Part shown: positions 26,309 through 35,064 of the stretch, piece by piece
Layout of the letters: every line of letters begins with the position of its first letter
How positions within the stretch are numbered: the stretch's first letter is position 1
Source of the DNA: Achromobacter insolitus
GTDB lineage: Bacteria > Pseudomonadota > Gammaproteobacteria > Burkholderiales > Burkholderiaceae_B
Length of the DNA: 64,000 bases
NCBI RefSeq assembly: GCF_002209555.1
Contig: NZ_NJIF01000003.1
Coordinates: forward strand, 248,001-312,000
Reading direction: 5' to 3'
Translations under genes and position numbers: made by a program
Notes under the pieces: generated by a model
What the model saw: only the letters and a program-made list of their open reading frames with translations
What the model was told of the DNA's origin: nothing
Database searches by the model: none

Positions 26309-27517
26309 CTATTTCTTCACGGTCGGGCATTCACTGTCCGCCAGAGCTACGAAGACCTTTTCGCCCGGTACCGTGGACAGGATGCGGTAGAAGTCTCCCG
26401 GATACTTGGATTCGGCGGGTTTCTTCACTTCAACCAGATACAGGTCCATGATGACGCGGCCGTCTTCGGGACGCACCCGGGCATTCTTGATCAGTTTGGT
26501 GGTGATCGGCAACTCGCGCATCTTCTGGTTGACCGCGGCGCCCTCGAAAGTGCCTGCGGCCTGCGCGGCTTGCAGATAGTGAGTCGTGGCGACGTAGCTT
26601 AGCGCCTGCACGATGGAAGGCGCGCGCGTCACGCCCATTTTCTTTTGCCAGCGCTGGGTCCAGGCGCGGGTGTCGTCGTCAGCGTCCCAGTAAAAGCCGG
26701 TGGGGAAGGTCAGGCCTTGCGCCACGGGCAGGCCCATCGCCTGCACATCGTTGATGAAGGTCAGGAAGGTCAGCATGCGCTGCCTGCCACCGGTCAGCCC
26801 GAACTCCTGGGCCTGCTTGATCAGGTTGACCAGGTCGCCGCCAGCGCTGGCCAGGCCAACCACGTCGGCCTTGGAAGATTGCGCCTGCACCAGGAATGAA
26901 GCGAAATCCAGCGCGCCCAGCGGATGGCGCGTGCTGCCCAGCACCTTCCCGCCGGCCTTATCCACGAAGCGCGAGGCATTCGCTTCGAGCGATTTGCCGA
27001 ATACGTAGTCAGTGGTGATGAAGTACCAGGATTTGCCGCCGCTCTCGACCACGCTCTTGACCACGGCGTTGGCCAAGGCGTAGGTGTCGGGCGCCCATTG
27101 CGTGCTGAGGTTGCTGCATTGCTTGCCGCTGAAGTCGCCGGCGAAGCCGCCGCTGATGAGCGCGGTACCGCCTTTTTCCCGCGCCACGCCCTGGGCGGCG
27201 AGGCCGGCGGAGCTGGCGCCGCCGTCCACGACTGCCACCAGTCCCTGCGTGTCGAACCAGCGGCGGACCAGGGCGGAGGCCACGTCCGCCTTGTTCTGGT
27301 TGTCCGCGCCGATCACTTCTACGGTCTTGCCGGCGACCTTGCCGCCAAAGTCCTCGACCGCCATGCGAACCGCCATTTCCGAGCCCAGGCCGCCCAGGTC
27401 GGAGTAAATGCCGGATCGGTCATTGGATACGCCCAGGCGCACGACGTCGGATTGGGCTTGTGCCGCGCAGGCGGCCAGCGAGGCGGCGAGCGCCGCCAGT
27501 AGGGGTTTGATACGCAT
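26309..27517 (-). CDS. Liv-type ABC transporter binding protein (orphan receptor)
   Basis: A 402-residue periplasmic receptor of the type I leucine-binding fold. The signal peptide spans about 1-21 (MRIKPLLAAL...CAAQA). The mature start SDVVRLGVSNDRSGIYSDLGG and the block VVDGGASSAGLAAQGVA are typical of receptors for aromatic or carboxylic compounds rather than the LivK of this window. No permease or ATPase is encoded nearby, so it must share a transporter or act in signalling. The alcohol dehydrogenase follows and an IclR regulator is divergent. Confidence 0.87.
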   Translation of the reverse strand: MRIKPLLAALAASLAACAAQAQSDVVRLGVSNDRSGIYSDLGGLGSEMAVRMAVEDFGGKVAGKTVEVIGADNQNKADVASALVRRWFDTQGLVAVVDGGASSAGLAAQGVAREKGGTALISGGFAGDFSGKQCSNLSTQWAPDTYALANAVVKSVVESGGKSWYFITTDYVFGKSLEANASRFVDKAGGKVLGSTRHPLGALDFASFLVQAQSSKADVVGLASAGGDLVNLIKQAQEFGLTGGRQRMLTFLTFINDVQAMGLPVAQGLTFPTGFYWDADDDTRAWTQRWQKKMGVTRAPSIVQALSYVATTHYLQAAQAAGTFEGAAVNQKMRELPITTKLIKNARVRPEDGRVIMDLYLVEVKKPAESKYPGDFYRILSTVPGEKVFVALADSECPTVKK

Positions 27518-27743
27518 CTGCTTGCCTCCCGGCCCAGGCGGGCCGATTTATCGGTTTTTCGTTTGATGCCGTGTATCTGTGTGCGGAATGCCAGTTCTCC
27601 ATCTGGCCGAAATTTAATTCATATTGGTGAAAGAAAATTCCTGTGCAAGAATTTAGGTTCGCACATATGAAAAGTCAACATAGTGGATTTCCCAGGCCGG
27701 CAAGCGCTGCGCCCGGCTGGAACCCGCGCGAGGGAGCCCCGCA

Positions 27744-28484
27744 ATGGAAGTGAAGCTCGTCGCAAGAACGTTGGAGCTGATAGAGCTGTTTGCCCAGGTA
27801 CGCCGGCCGATGCCATTGACCGAGCTGGCGCAAGGCCTGGGCGCGCCCATGTCCAGTTGCCTGGCCTTGGTGCGCACATTGGTGGCACGCGGCTACCTGT
27901 ATGAGGTCCGGCGCCGCGCGGGCTATTACCCGACGCCCAAGCTGCACGCGTTATGCGGGCTGATTCTGTCGGGTGATCCGTGGATGGAACGCGTGCGGCC
28001 GCAGCTTGCCACGCTGCGCGACGCAGCCAATGAGACGGTAATGCTGGGCAAGATCCAGGACGGCGCGGTGCTTTTCCTGGACGTGGCGGAGTCCACCCAT
28101 CCCGTGCATTACGGCGCGCGGCCGGGAGCCCGGCGCCCGTTGCATACCAGCGCGGTGGCCAAGGCCATCCTGGCTCGGTTGGCGCCGGCTGAACGGGACA
28201 GCGTCCTGGCCTCCGCCGACTACGAGCGCTATACCGACCGCACGCTGGTGACGCGCCAGGCGCTGCTGGCGGAGGTGGAGCTGACGGCGGCGAGGGGTTG
28301 GGCCGAGAACGCCGGCGAAAGCGTGGCCGACCTGACCGGCCTGGCCGTGGCGTTGGACCTGGGCGGCGAATGGTATGCGCTATGCCTGGCAGGCCCGACG
28401 TCGCGCGTGGCCGAAAAGCGCGAAGAGAACCTGCGCCATTTGCGCGACGCAGTAGAAGCGATCCGCCTCGGCCGGGAAGGCTGA
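27744..28484 (+). CDS. IclR-family regulator
   Basis: A 246-residue regulator. The winged helix-turn-helix covers about 5-60 (LELIELFAQVRRPMPLTELAQGL and the recognition helix MSSCLALVRTLVARGYL). The effector domain starts near residue 80 and contains RRPLHTSAVAKAILARL and LAVALDLGGEWYALCLAG. It is divergent from the receptor/dehydrogenase unit across 226 AT-rich bases and probably controls it. The ligand is unknown. Its stop lies 62 bases from the convergent arginase. Confidence 0.9.
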   Translation: MEVKLVARTLELIELFAQVRRPMPLTELAQGLGAPMSSCLALVRTLVARGYLYEVRRRAGYYPTPKLHALCGLILSGDPWMERVRPQLATLRDAANETVMLGKIQDGAVLFLDVAESTHPVHYGARPGARRPLHTSAVAKAILARLAPAERDSVLASADYERYTDRTLVTRQALLAEVELTAARGWAENAGESVADLTGLAVALDLGGEWYALCLAGPTSRVAEKREENLRHLRDAVEAIRLGREG

Positions 28485-28546
28485 CAAGGCCTGTTAGGCA
28501 CGACCATCCAAGGCGGCTGACTGAACACGACCGCCGGGCGTCCGCT

Positions 28547-29485
28547 TCAGGAACCCCGGCGCATCAAGGTGGATTTGCCGAACAGGCTTTCGATCAGGTC
28601 CACCGCCAGTTCCGCGGTCTTGTTGCGCACGTCGAAGGCCGGGTTCAATTCCACCACATCCAGCGACCGCATCAGACCCGTGTCGGCAATCATTTCCATG
28701 CACAACTGGGCCTCGCGGTAGGTGGGGCCGCCCGGCACGGTGGTGCCCACGCCTGGGGCAATCTCCGGATCGAGAAAATCAACGTCGAAGCTCACGTGCA
28801 AGTGGGTATCGGCGTCCAGTCCGCTCAAGGCGGATTCCATCGTGGCGCGCATGCCCATTTCGTCGAGATAGCGCATATCGAAGACTTCCAGGCCGGCTTC
28901 ATGGACCAGACGCTTTTCGCCCTGGTCCACGCTGCGTATGCCGATCTGCCGCACCCAGCCCGGTTCGATGTCGGGCGTCTGGCCGGACAGGCCTGTGATC
29001 TGCGCGGGGCCGTAGCCGCACAAGCAGGCCACGGGCATGCCGTGTATGTTGCCGGTCGGGGTCAAGGCGTTGGTGTTGAAGTCGGCGTGCGCATCCAGCC
29101 ACAGCACCCGTAGTTTCTTGCCTGTCGCGCGGCAATGGCGGGCGACCGCGCTGATGGAGCCGATGCCCAGGCAGTGGTCGCCGCCCAGCAGTATGGGCAG
29201 GCGGCCCAGGCTCAGTTCCTCGTAGACGGCCTCGTGCACCACGCGGTTCCAGGCCGCGACTTCATCGAGATGGCGGTACCCCTCCACGGGCGGCAGCCAG
29301 GGATTGGCGGGGCCATACAAATTGCCGCGATCGGTCACCTGGAAACCCTGGGCTTCGATGACCGGGCCCAGGTCCGCCACGCGCAGGGCTTCGGGGCCCA
29401 TGGACGCGCCGCGCGCGCCCGCGCCGATGTCGGTGGGTGCGCCGATCAGGGTGATGTGGTGCGGCAGGCTATCGGTGTTCTGCAA
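28547..29485 (-). CDS. rocF: Arginase
   Basis: A 312-residue cytoplasmic manganese enzyme that splits L-arginine into ornithine and urea. The metal-binding motifs are complete: GGDHCLG, WLDAHADFNT and SFDVDFLDPEIAPG. The N-terminal IGAPTDIGAGARGASMGPEALR is the arginase/ureohydrolase start. It lies 22 bases downstream of the ornithine aminotransferase gene, so the two-gene unit converts arginine to glutamate semialdehyde. The residues between the first and second metal motifs fit arginase better than agmatinase, but that is a judgement from memory. Confidence 0.92.
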   Translation of the reverse strand: MQNTDSLPHHITLIGAPTDIGAGARGASMGPEALRVADLGPVIEAQGFQVTDRGNLYGPANPWLPPVEGYRHLDEVAAWNRVVHEAVYEELSLGRLPILLGGDHCLGIGSISAVARHCRATGKKLRVLWLDAHADFNTNALTPTGNIHGMPVACLCGYGPAQITGLSGQTPDIEPGWVRQIGIRSVDQGEKRLVHEAGLEVFDMRYLDEMGMRATMESALSGLDADTHLHVSFDVDFLDPEIAPGVGTTVPGGPTYREAQLCMEMIADTGLMRSLDVVELNPAFDVRNKTAELAVDLIESLFGKSTLMRRGS

Positions 29486-29507
29486 GTGGCGGACTCCGGA
29501 GGGGGTA

Positions 29508-30743
29508 TCAAGTGGCGGATAGTACCGCGCTCAATTGGTCGCATGCCCAATCGACCTGCTCGCGAGTCACGATCAGGGGCGGCGACAGGCGCAACGTGTG
29601 GCCGTGCGTGTCCTTGACCAGCATGCCACGTGCCTGCAGGCGTTCACACCACAGGCGCGCGCCGCCGGCATCGGGTTCCAGCTCCACGGCCAGCATCAGG
29701 CCGCGGCCGCGCACTTCCCGCACAGGGCCGGGCAGGGCGCGCAGCCGGTCCAGAAAGTAGGCGCCCATGGAGGCTGCGTTGTCGATCATGCCTTCCTCGG
29801 TCAGCACGCGCAGCGCGGCGCGCGCGATGGCGCAGGCCAGCGGGTTGCCACCAAAGGTGCTGCCATGCTGGCCCGGCTGGAACACGCCCAGCACGTCGGC
29901 GTTGGACAGTACCGCGGACACGGGATAGAACCCGCCCGACAGCGCTTTGCCGATCAGCGTGACGTCGGCCTCGATGCCTTCATGTTCTTCGGCCAGCAAT
30001 TTGCCAGTACGGCCCAAGCCGGTCTGGATTTCGTCCAGTATCAGCGTGATGCCGCGTTCGGTGCATCGTTGGCGGATCCGGCCGAAGTAGCCCGCGGGAG
30101 GGAGGACCACGCCCGCTTCGCCTTGTATGGGCTCGACGAGGAAGGCCACGGTATTGGGCGTGATGGCGGCATCGAATGCGTCGTAGTCGCCAAAGGGAAC
30201 GATCCTGAATCCCGGCGCGAAGGGCCCGTAGTGCCCATAGGCGTCCGGATCCGTCGAGAAGCCCACGATCCCCAGCGTGCGTCCATGGAAGTTGTTGGCG
30301 CATACGATGATTTCGGCCTGGTCTTCGGGCACGCCGCGGACTTCGTAGCCCCATTTGCGCACGGCCTTGATGGCGGTTTCGACGGCCTCCGCGCCGCTGT
30401 TCATGGGCAGGATCTTATGCGCGCCGGTCAGGCGCGCCAGGTCTTCGTAGAACGGGGCCATCTGGTCATGGCGGAAGGCGCGCGAAGTCAGGGTGAGCTT
30501 TTGCGCCTGCTCGACCATGGCGGCCAGAATGGCGGGGTGGCAATGCCCCTGGTTGACCGCCGAATAGGCCGACAGGCAATCCAGGTACTGGCGGCCGTCC
30601 ACGTCATAGAGCCAGACACCGCTGCCGCGTGCAATGACCACGTCGAGCGGGTGGTAGTTGTGCGCGCCAAGCTGGTCTTCCACGCGGTCGCGGTGGCTGG
30701 CGGCGGACTGCGCGCCCGGCTGGGTATTCAATACCGCGCTCAT
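29508..30743 (-). CDS. rocD: Ornithine aminotransferase
   Basis: A 411-residue PLP enzyme that transfers the delta-amino group of ornithine to 2-oxoglutarate, forming glutamate-5-semialdehyde. The PLP lysine is in [16 protein letters not shown], the phosphate-binding [12 protein letters not shown] and the FHGRTLG block are intact, and [15 protein letters not shown] is the family Asp region. The start at 30743 is chosen because residues from MSAVLNTQ follow a GGGAG site; the longer frame from 30866 adds non-homologous sequence. Its product equilibrates with pyrroline-5-carboxylate, the ProC substrate. Confidence 0.93.
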   Translation of the reverse strand: MSAVLNTQPGAQSAASHRDRVEDQLGAHNYHPLDVVIARGSGVWLYDVDGRQYLDCLSAYSAVNQGHCHPAILAAMVEQAQKLTLTSRAFRHDQMAPFYEDLARLTGAHKILPMNSGAEAVETAIKAVRKWGYEVRGVPEDQAEIIVCANNFHGRTLGIVGFSTDPDAYGHYGPFAPGFRIVPFGDYDAFDAAITPNTVAFLVEPIQGEAGVVLPPAGYFGRIRQRCTERGITLILDEIQTGLGRTGKLLAEEHEGIEADVTLIGKALSGGFYPVSAVLSNADVLGVFQPGQHGSTFGGNPLACAIARAALRVLTEEGMIDNAASMGAYFLDRLRALPGPVREVRGRGLMLAVELEPDAGGARLWCERLQARGMLVKDTHGHTLRLSPPLIVTREQVDWACDQLSAVLSAT

Positions 30744-30904
30744 GAGCGTCTCCCGAGGAGGTATTGCAGCCATCTTAGCGCCGCCAGCCGATCCGCGGCA
30801 TTGCCATTGCGTGACAAAGGCCATTGCCGGAGGAAACCGCAGGCTGCTGCACAATAGCGGCAGCACGGGGCGACGCCCTGTTTCTTTCTTTCTGGATGGT
30901 CCTC

Positions 30905-31726
30905 ATGTTCCTGCATCGACTGCTATTGAATTTCACTCGTTACGCCGCAGCGGCCGGGCTGGCCGCGGTTTGCGCCGGCAACGCCATGGCGCAGGACAAA
31001 CCCTTGCGCATCGGCGTGATTCCCAGCGTCGCCAATGCCGCCACCGAGCTTGCGATCGCGCAGGCCAAGAAAGAAGGCCTGGACGTCAAGCTGGTGGAAT
31101 TCAACGACTGGGTGCTGCCCAATATCGCAGTGGCCGACGGTTCCGTGGACGCGAACTTCTTTCAGCACGAGCCCTTCCTGGAACTGTTCAATCAACGCCG
31201 TGGCGCAAATCTGAAGCCAATCGCCTATGGTTACTCCACCACCATCGGCCTGTTTTCCAAGAAGCTGAAGAAGGGCGACGCGGTGCCGGCTGGCGCGACC
31301 ATCGCCGTGCCGAACGACCCGGTCAACACCGGACGGGCGCTGTTGCTGCTGGAGTCCATCGGCCTGATCACGCTCAAGCCCGGCGTCGCGCACCAGGCCA
31401 CCTTGCAGGATGTGGTGTCGAATCCGAAGAATCTGAAATTCGTGCAGATCGAAGGTTCGCAGTCCGCGCGCACATTCGACGACGTGACGGCGTCGGTGAC
31501 CTACACCACCTTCGCCAAGCAGGCCGGGCTGAATGAGAAGGACGGCCTTGCGTTTGACAATACCGACCCTGCCAACGTGCGCCGTTATGCCATCCGCTGG
31601 GTGACCACTCCGGCCGGCGCGCAGGATCCGCGCTTACTGAAGTTCATCGCGATCTATCAGAATTCCGCCGAAGTGAAGGCCAAACTGCGCAGCCTGTATG
31701 GCGATTTGATCGATTTTCCCTGGTGA
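30905..31726 (+). CDS. metQ: MetQ/NlpA-family methionine-binding protein
   Basis: A 273-residue periplasmic receptor of the NlpA/MetQ family. The signal peptide (about 1-31) ends GNAMAQ and lacks a clear lipobox, so it is probably soluble rather than a lipoprotein. The mature domain shows LRIGVIPSVANAATELA, ANFFQHEPFLELFNQRRG, IAVPNDPVNTGRALLLLES and the closing VKAKLRSLYGDLIDFPW. An in-frame ATG at 30896 is an alternative start. No metN ATPase or metI permease lies alongside; a transporter encoded elsewhere is implied. D- or L-methionine is the family ligand. Confidence 0.85.
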   Translation: MFLHRLLLNFTRYAAAAGLAAVCAGNAMAQDKPLRIGVIPSVANAATELAIAQAKKEGLDVKLVEFNDWVLPNIAVADGSVDANFFQHEPFLELFNQRRGANLKPIAYGYSTTIGLFSKKLKKGDAVPAGATIAVPNDPVNTGRALLLLESIGLITLKPGVAHQATLQDVVSNPKNLKFVQIEGSQSARTFDDVTASVTYTTFAKQAGLNEKDGLAFDNTDPANVRRYAIRWVTTPAGAQDPRLLKFIAIYQNSAEVKAKLRSLYGDLIDFPW

Positions 31727-31734
31727 TGCGGCAC

Positions 31735-31754
31735 GCCCGCCCGACGCGGCGGGC
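31735..31754 (+). terminator. Hairpin after metQ
   Basis: GCCCGCC at 31735-31741 pairs perfectly with GGCGGGC at 31748-31754, eight bases after the metQ stop. Downstream bases (ATTAACGATTCTT) are only moderately T-rich, so termination efficiency is uncertain. Confidence 0.55.
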
Positions 31755-31876
31755 ATTAACGATTCTTGGCAGTTGGACTCGGGGATAACTCGTATACTGG
31801 CCCCGATTTTCACCCGCCCTGCAACGCGGCGCTCCAGTCCCGGGAGGCGCGCCATCCTCGCCTCGATACCCAAGCC

Positions 31877-33283
31877 ATGCGTATTCCGTCGTCCGACGAT
31901 GCCGCCCATGCCCAGGGGCCGCCCGCTGCCGAGGACAGCCGCATTCTGGCGGCGGTCAGTGCGATCCTGGCTACCGGGCCGCAGGGCCGTTTTTTCGAGA
32001 CGCTGGTCGACCACGCAGTCACGGCATTGGGCGCCGATTACGCCTGGGTCTGCCTGGAGAACGCCGGCAGTAGGGCGGAACTGATTGCCAGCGCCACCTG
32101 CCGTGCCCGCATGGCGGCTGACCCTGCGGGGGCGGCCGAGGCGCTGCAATCGTTATTGGGAGATCGCGCTTCGTACCTTTGCCTGGAAGGCTTGCCGCAA
32201 TCGCCCCCCTGGCTGGTCGAGGCCGGCGCGCGGGCTTGCGTGGCTCGCACGCTCTACGACACAAATGGCGTGGCCTGCGGCCACATCGCTTTTGTCTTCA
32301 GGCGGAGGCTGTCCGATGCATCCGCCTATTCCGGCGCACAAGCCATTCTGGCCAGTTTCGCCCAGCACGCGGTGCTGGGCGCGGCGGCACGCGAACGCGA
32401 AGTGGCGCGACTGAATGAGGTGATCGCGCAGTTCGCGGCCCTGTTCCGTTCGGCCCCGGTACTGATCAATGCGTTCGACAAGGATGGCCGCTGCACCTTG
32501 TGGAACGACGCTTGCGAGCGGCGCTTTGGCTGGACGGAAGCCGAGATCAAGCAAAGCCAGGATCCTTTGGCGCTGTTCTATCCCGATCCGCAAACCCGCG
32601 AACGCGTGCGGGAAAGTGTCAGCGCGCGGCCGGACCGGTCATTCCGGGAATGGCAGCCGCGCACGCGTGACGGCGAGCAACTTTCGGTGCTGTGGTCCAA
32701 CGTCAGGCTGCCGGACGGCAAGGTGGTCAACCTGGGAATGGACGTCACCGAAAGCCGCCGCGCCGAAGCCGCGCTGGCCTGGATGGCCAGGGTGGACAGC
32801 CTGACCGGCTGCTGGAACCGCGCCGAAATCCTCAAGCGCATGGAAGAACGGCTGGGCGGCGTACGGCGCGGCACCGGCGGGCCGACCACGGCGTTGATGC
32901 TGGATCTGGATTACTTCAAGCAAGTCAATGACCGCTACGGACACTTGGGCGGCGACATCGCACTTAGGCATTTCTGCGAACAGCTCCGCGCGTGTCTGCG
33001 CGAGGGCGATGCGATAGGACGGTTGGGCGGCGAAGAATTCCTGGTGCTGCTGGCGGACGCCGACGCGGCGGTGGCGCGCGCGATTTGCGAGCGACTGCGC
33101 GCCTGCCTGCGGCAGCATCCCGCCGAGATCGACGGCGTGGCCGTCGTGCTGTCGGTCAGTGGGGGTATTGCGGGCTTCCTGCCTAGCGACGCGACGGCCT
33201 CGGATGTGTTGCGCCGGGCTGATTTCGCGCTCTATCAGGCCAAGCGCGCGGGGCGGGATTGCGCGGTGGAATACCAGCACTGA
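31877..33283 (+). CDS. GAF-PAS-GGDEF diguanylate cyclase
   Basis: A 468-residue cytoplasmic signalling protein that makes cyclic-di-GMP. A GAF-like domain covers about 20-175. A PAS domain covers about 185-300 (SAPVLINAFDKDGRCTLWNDACERRFGW). The GGDEF domain starts at about 305 (RVDSLTGCWNRAEILKRM). The active site reads GGEEF at 384-388, a catalytically competent variant, and R-E-G-D at 375-378 five residues ahead is the inhibitory I-site. No membrane helix is visible. The start at 31877 is the first ATG that gives a plausible N-terminus. It stands alone between metQ and a convergent MFS gene. Confidence 0.9.
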   Translation: MRIPSSDDAAHAQGPPAAEDSRILAAVSAILATGPQGRFFETLVDHAVTALGADYAWVCLENAGSRAELIASATCRARMAADPAGAAEALQSLLGDRASYLCLEGLPQSPPWLVEAGARACVARTLYDTNGVACGHIAFVFRRRLSDASAYSGAQAILASFAQHAVLGAAAREREVARLNEVIAQFAALFRSAPVLINAFDKDGRCTLWNDACERRFGWTEAEIKQSQDPLALFYPDPQTRERVRESVSARPDRSFREWQPRTRDGEQLSVLWSNVRLPDGKVVNLGMDVTESRRAEAALAWMARVDSLTGCWNRAEILKRMEERLGGVRRGTGGPTTALMLDLDYFKQVNDRYGHLGGDIALRHFCEQLRACLREGDAIGRLGGEEFLVLLADADAAVARAICERLRACLRQHPAEIDGVAVVLSVSGGIAGFLPSDATASDVLRRADFALYQAKRAGRDCAVEYQH

Positions 33284-33311
33284 CCTGCTTGCGCGTGACG
33301 CGATAAGGCCT

Positions 33312-34508
33312 TTATGCCGCGGCCTGACCGCGCGCCGAGCGCCGGCCGTTCAGGCGCCAATGCAGGCCCACCGCCGCCGCGGCGAGCGCGCAGGCAGCGG
33401 CTAATCCCAGCGCATCGAAGCCGGCATGCGTGTAGATGGTGCCGGCGACGGCGGTGCCCACGCTGGCGCCCAGGTAGGTGGTGCACGTGTTCAGGCCCAA
33501 TACGGCGCCGCGTTCGTCGGGCCGGGCGCGCGATAGCAGCAGCACCAGCAGATTCAGGCTCAACTGCGAGGCCGCGCCCCAAAGCGCGGCGATAGCAAGC
33601 ACGGCGGCCAACGCGTGTGCCGCCGGCAGCAGCCCTACGTACACCAGGGCGATGATGCCCAGTGCCAGCGGCAGGGCGCGGCGCGGTCCCAGCCGTTCGA
33701 TCAGCGGCGCGCCGGCCACGCCTGCGACCAGGAACCCGGCTCCGTAGGCGAAGGCAATGAAGCCCACTTGCCCGGCGGACAGCGCCAGCACGCTGCGCAC
33801 GTGATCGGCAAGAAAGGCATACACGCCATAGAAGGCCGACGAAAAGGCCAGGCAGCCCAGCAGCAGGGCGGGTACGTCGCGATAGGACAACGGGGCCAGC
33901 AGGCGCGCCAGGCGCAGCGGCGCGGGATTGGCAACGCGGCGCTCAGGCAGTTTGCGCAGGCCCAGCACGGCAATCGCGGCGCATAGTGCCAGGGTGCCGT
34001 AGGTGGCGCGCCATCCCACGGCGTCGGAAATCAGCGCGGAGAGGGGGACGCCTGCCACCAGGGAAACGGACCAGCCTGCGATGACCCGGCCCAAGGTGCG
34101 CGCCTCCTGGCCCGGCGGGGCGATCAACGAGGCCGATCCATAGGCCGCGGGCAGGATGACGCCCGCGGCCGCTCCGGCCAGCGCTTGTGCCAGTGTCAGC
34201 ACGATCCAGTGCGGGGCGCAGGCCGACAGGACCAGCGCCACGATCAGGGCGGCCATCGCGCCCAGGAGTGAACGGCGGATGCCGATACGGTCGATGCGCG
34301 AGGCCAGGAAGAAGGCGCTGGCGGCCGTGGCCGCGCCATAGGCGGAGATGGCGGTGCTGATGGTGAGCGGCGAGGTGGAATAGGAGCGCGCCACATCGCT
34401 CAGGATGGGGCTTAACGCCAAGCCGTTGGATCCAACGACGCTGACGGCGAACATCAAGGCGGGAACGGGGGAAGACGGGTGGGCGCTGCGGGTGCTACGG
34501 TTCTGCAT
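33312..34508 (-). CDS. MFS transporter
   Basis: A 398-residue inner-membrane transporter with twelve predicted helices. It resembles the drug/arabinose exporter branch: the early SPILSDVARSYSTSPLTISTAISAYG and the A motif region ASRIDRIGIRRSLLG between helices 2 and 3, then GRVIAGWSVSLVAGVPLSAL near the middle of the first half. The ATG at 34508 is preferred to a TTG at 34514. It is divergent from an Lrp-type regulator with a strong dyad between the starts, so it is probably the regulated target. The substrate is unknown; amino-acid or drug efflux are both plausible. Confidence 0.87.
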   Translation of the reverse strand: MQNRSTRSAHPSSPVPALMFAVSVVGSNGLALSPILSDVARSYSTSPLTISTAISAYGAATAASAFFLASRIDRIGIRRSLLGAMAALIVALVLSACAPHWIVLTLAQALAGAAAGVILPAAYGSASLIAPPGQEARTLGRVIAGWSVSLVAGVPLSALISDAVGWRATYGTLALCAAIAVLGLRKLPERRVANPAPLRLARLLAPLSYRDVPALLLGCLAFSSAFYGVYAFLADHVRSVLALSAGQVGFIAFAYGAGFLVAGVAGAPLIERLGPRRALPLALGIIALVYVGLLPAAHALAAVLAIAALWGAASQLSLNLLVLLLSRARPDERGAVLGLNTCTTYLGASVGTAVAGTIYTHAGFDALGLAAACALAAAAVGLHWRLNGRRSARGQAAA

Positions 34509-34515
34509 CGCCAAA

Positions 34516-34567
34516 TTTTATTGGAATAAAATAAGGGTTAACGCGTATATTTCTTTATTCCATAAAA
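34516..34567. promoter_or_regulatory. Large AT-rich dyad between the MFS and Lrp genes
   Basis: TTTTATTGGAATAAA at 34516-34530 faces TTTATTCCATAAAA at 34554-34567, complementary except for one extra base. It fills most of the 91-base gap between divergent starts, where an Lrp/AsnC protein would bind to control both genes. Base composition is far below the window average in GC. Confidence 0.6.
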
Positions 34568-34599
34568 GTTCGAATGCCGTTCGGCAGAATTTGATTCCA

Positions 34600-35055
34600 A
34601 TGCCTGATCTAGATGACCGCGACCGAAAGCTGTTAACGCTGTTGGCCGACGATGCGACCCCCAGTTACGCCGAACTGGGAAAAATGCTGAATCTTTCCGC
34701 CCCGGCCGTGCACGAAAGGGTGAAGCGCCTCAAACGGGATGGCCTGATCAAAGGCATCGCCGCCAAGCTGGATGGCGCCCGGATAGGCCGGCCGCTGCTG
34801 GCCTTCGTGCACGTGGATACCAACAACTGGAGCATCACGCAGCAGGTGCTGGGTCTGGCCGAACTGACCGAGGTGGAAGAGATCCACACGATCACAGGCA
34901 AGAGCGCCATGCTGTTGAAAGTGCGCGTGCGGGATACGCAGGCTTTGGAGGCGCTGCTGGCGCGCATCCATCAGATCGATGGCATCACCAACACCACCAG
35001 CGACATCGCCCTGACCAGTTACCTGGAGCGTGGGCCGTTGCCGGACAATGGCTGA
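34600..35055 (+). CDS. Lrp/AsnC-family regulator
   Basis: A 151-residue DNA-binding regulator. The helix-turn-helix lies at about 20-45 (PSYAELGKMLNLSAPAVHERVKRLKRDG) and the RAM ligand domain covers about 65-145 (LLAFVHVDTN, VEEIHTITGKSAMLLKVRV, TSDIALTSYLERG). The longer open frame from 34405 reads through the promoter dyad and the MFS start, so the ATG at 34600 giving MPDLDDRDRKLL is chosen. Divergent arrangement with the MFS gene suggests control of amino-acid or related efflux. Confidence 0.9.
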   Translation: MPDLDDRDRKLLTLLADDATPSYAELGKMLNLSAPAVHERVKRLKRDGLIKGIAAKLDGARIGRPLLAFVHVDTNNWSITQQVLGLAELTEVEEIHTITGKSAMLLKVRVRDTQALEALLARIHQIDGITNTTSDIALTSYLERGPLPDNG

Positions 35056-35064
35056 ACCCGCCGC

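Noticed and set aside
29535..30857. A 440-codon plus-strand frame
   Set aside because: Antisense to ornithine aminotransferase, whose PLP-lysine and phosphate-binding motifs are intact.
30840..30905. Transcription attenuator or riboswitch before metQ
   Set aside because: A short GGGC/GCCC hairpin with a mixed T/C tract is present, but no known methionine or SAM riboswitch features could be recognised.
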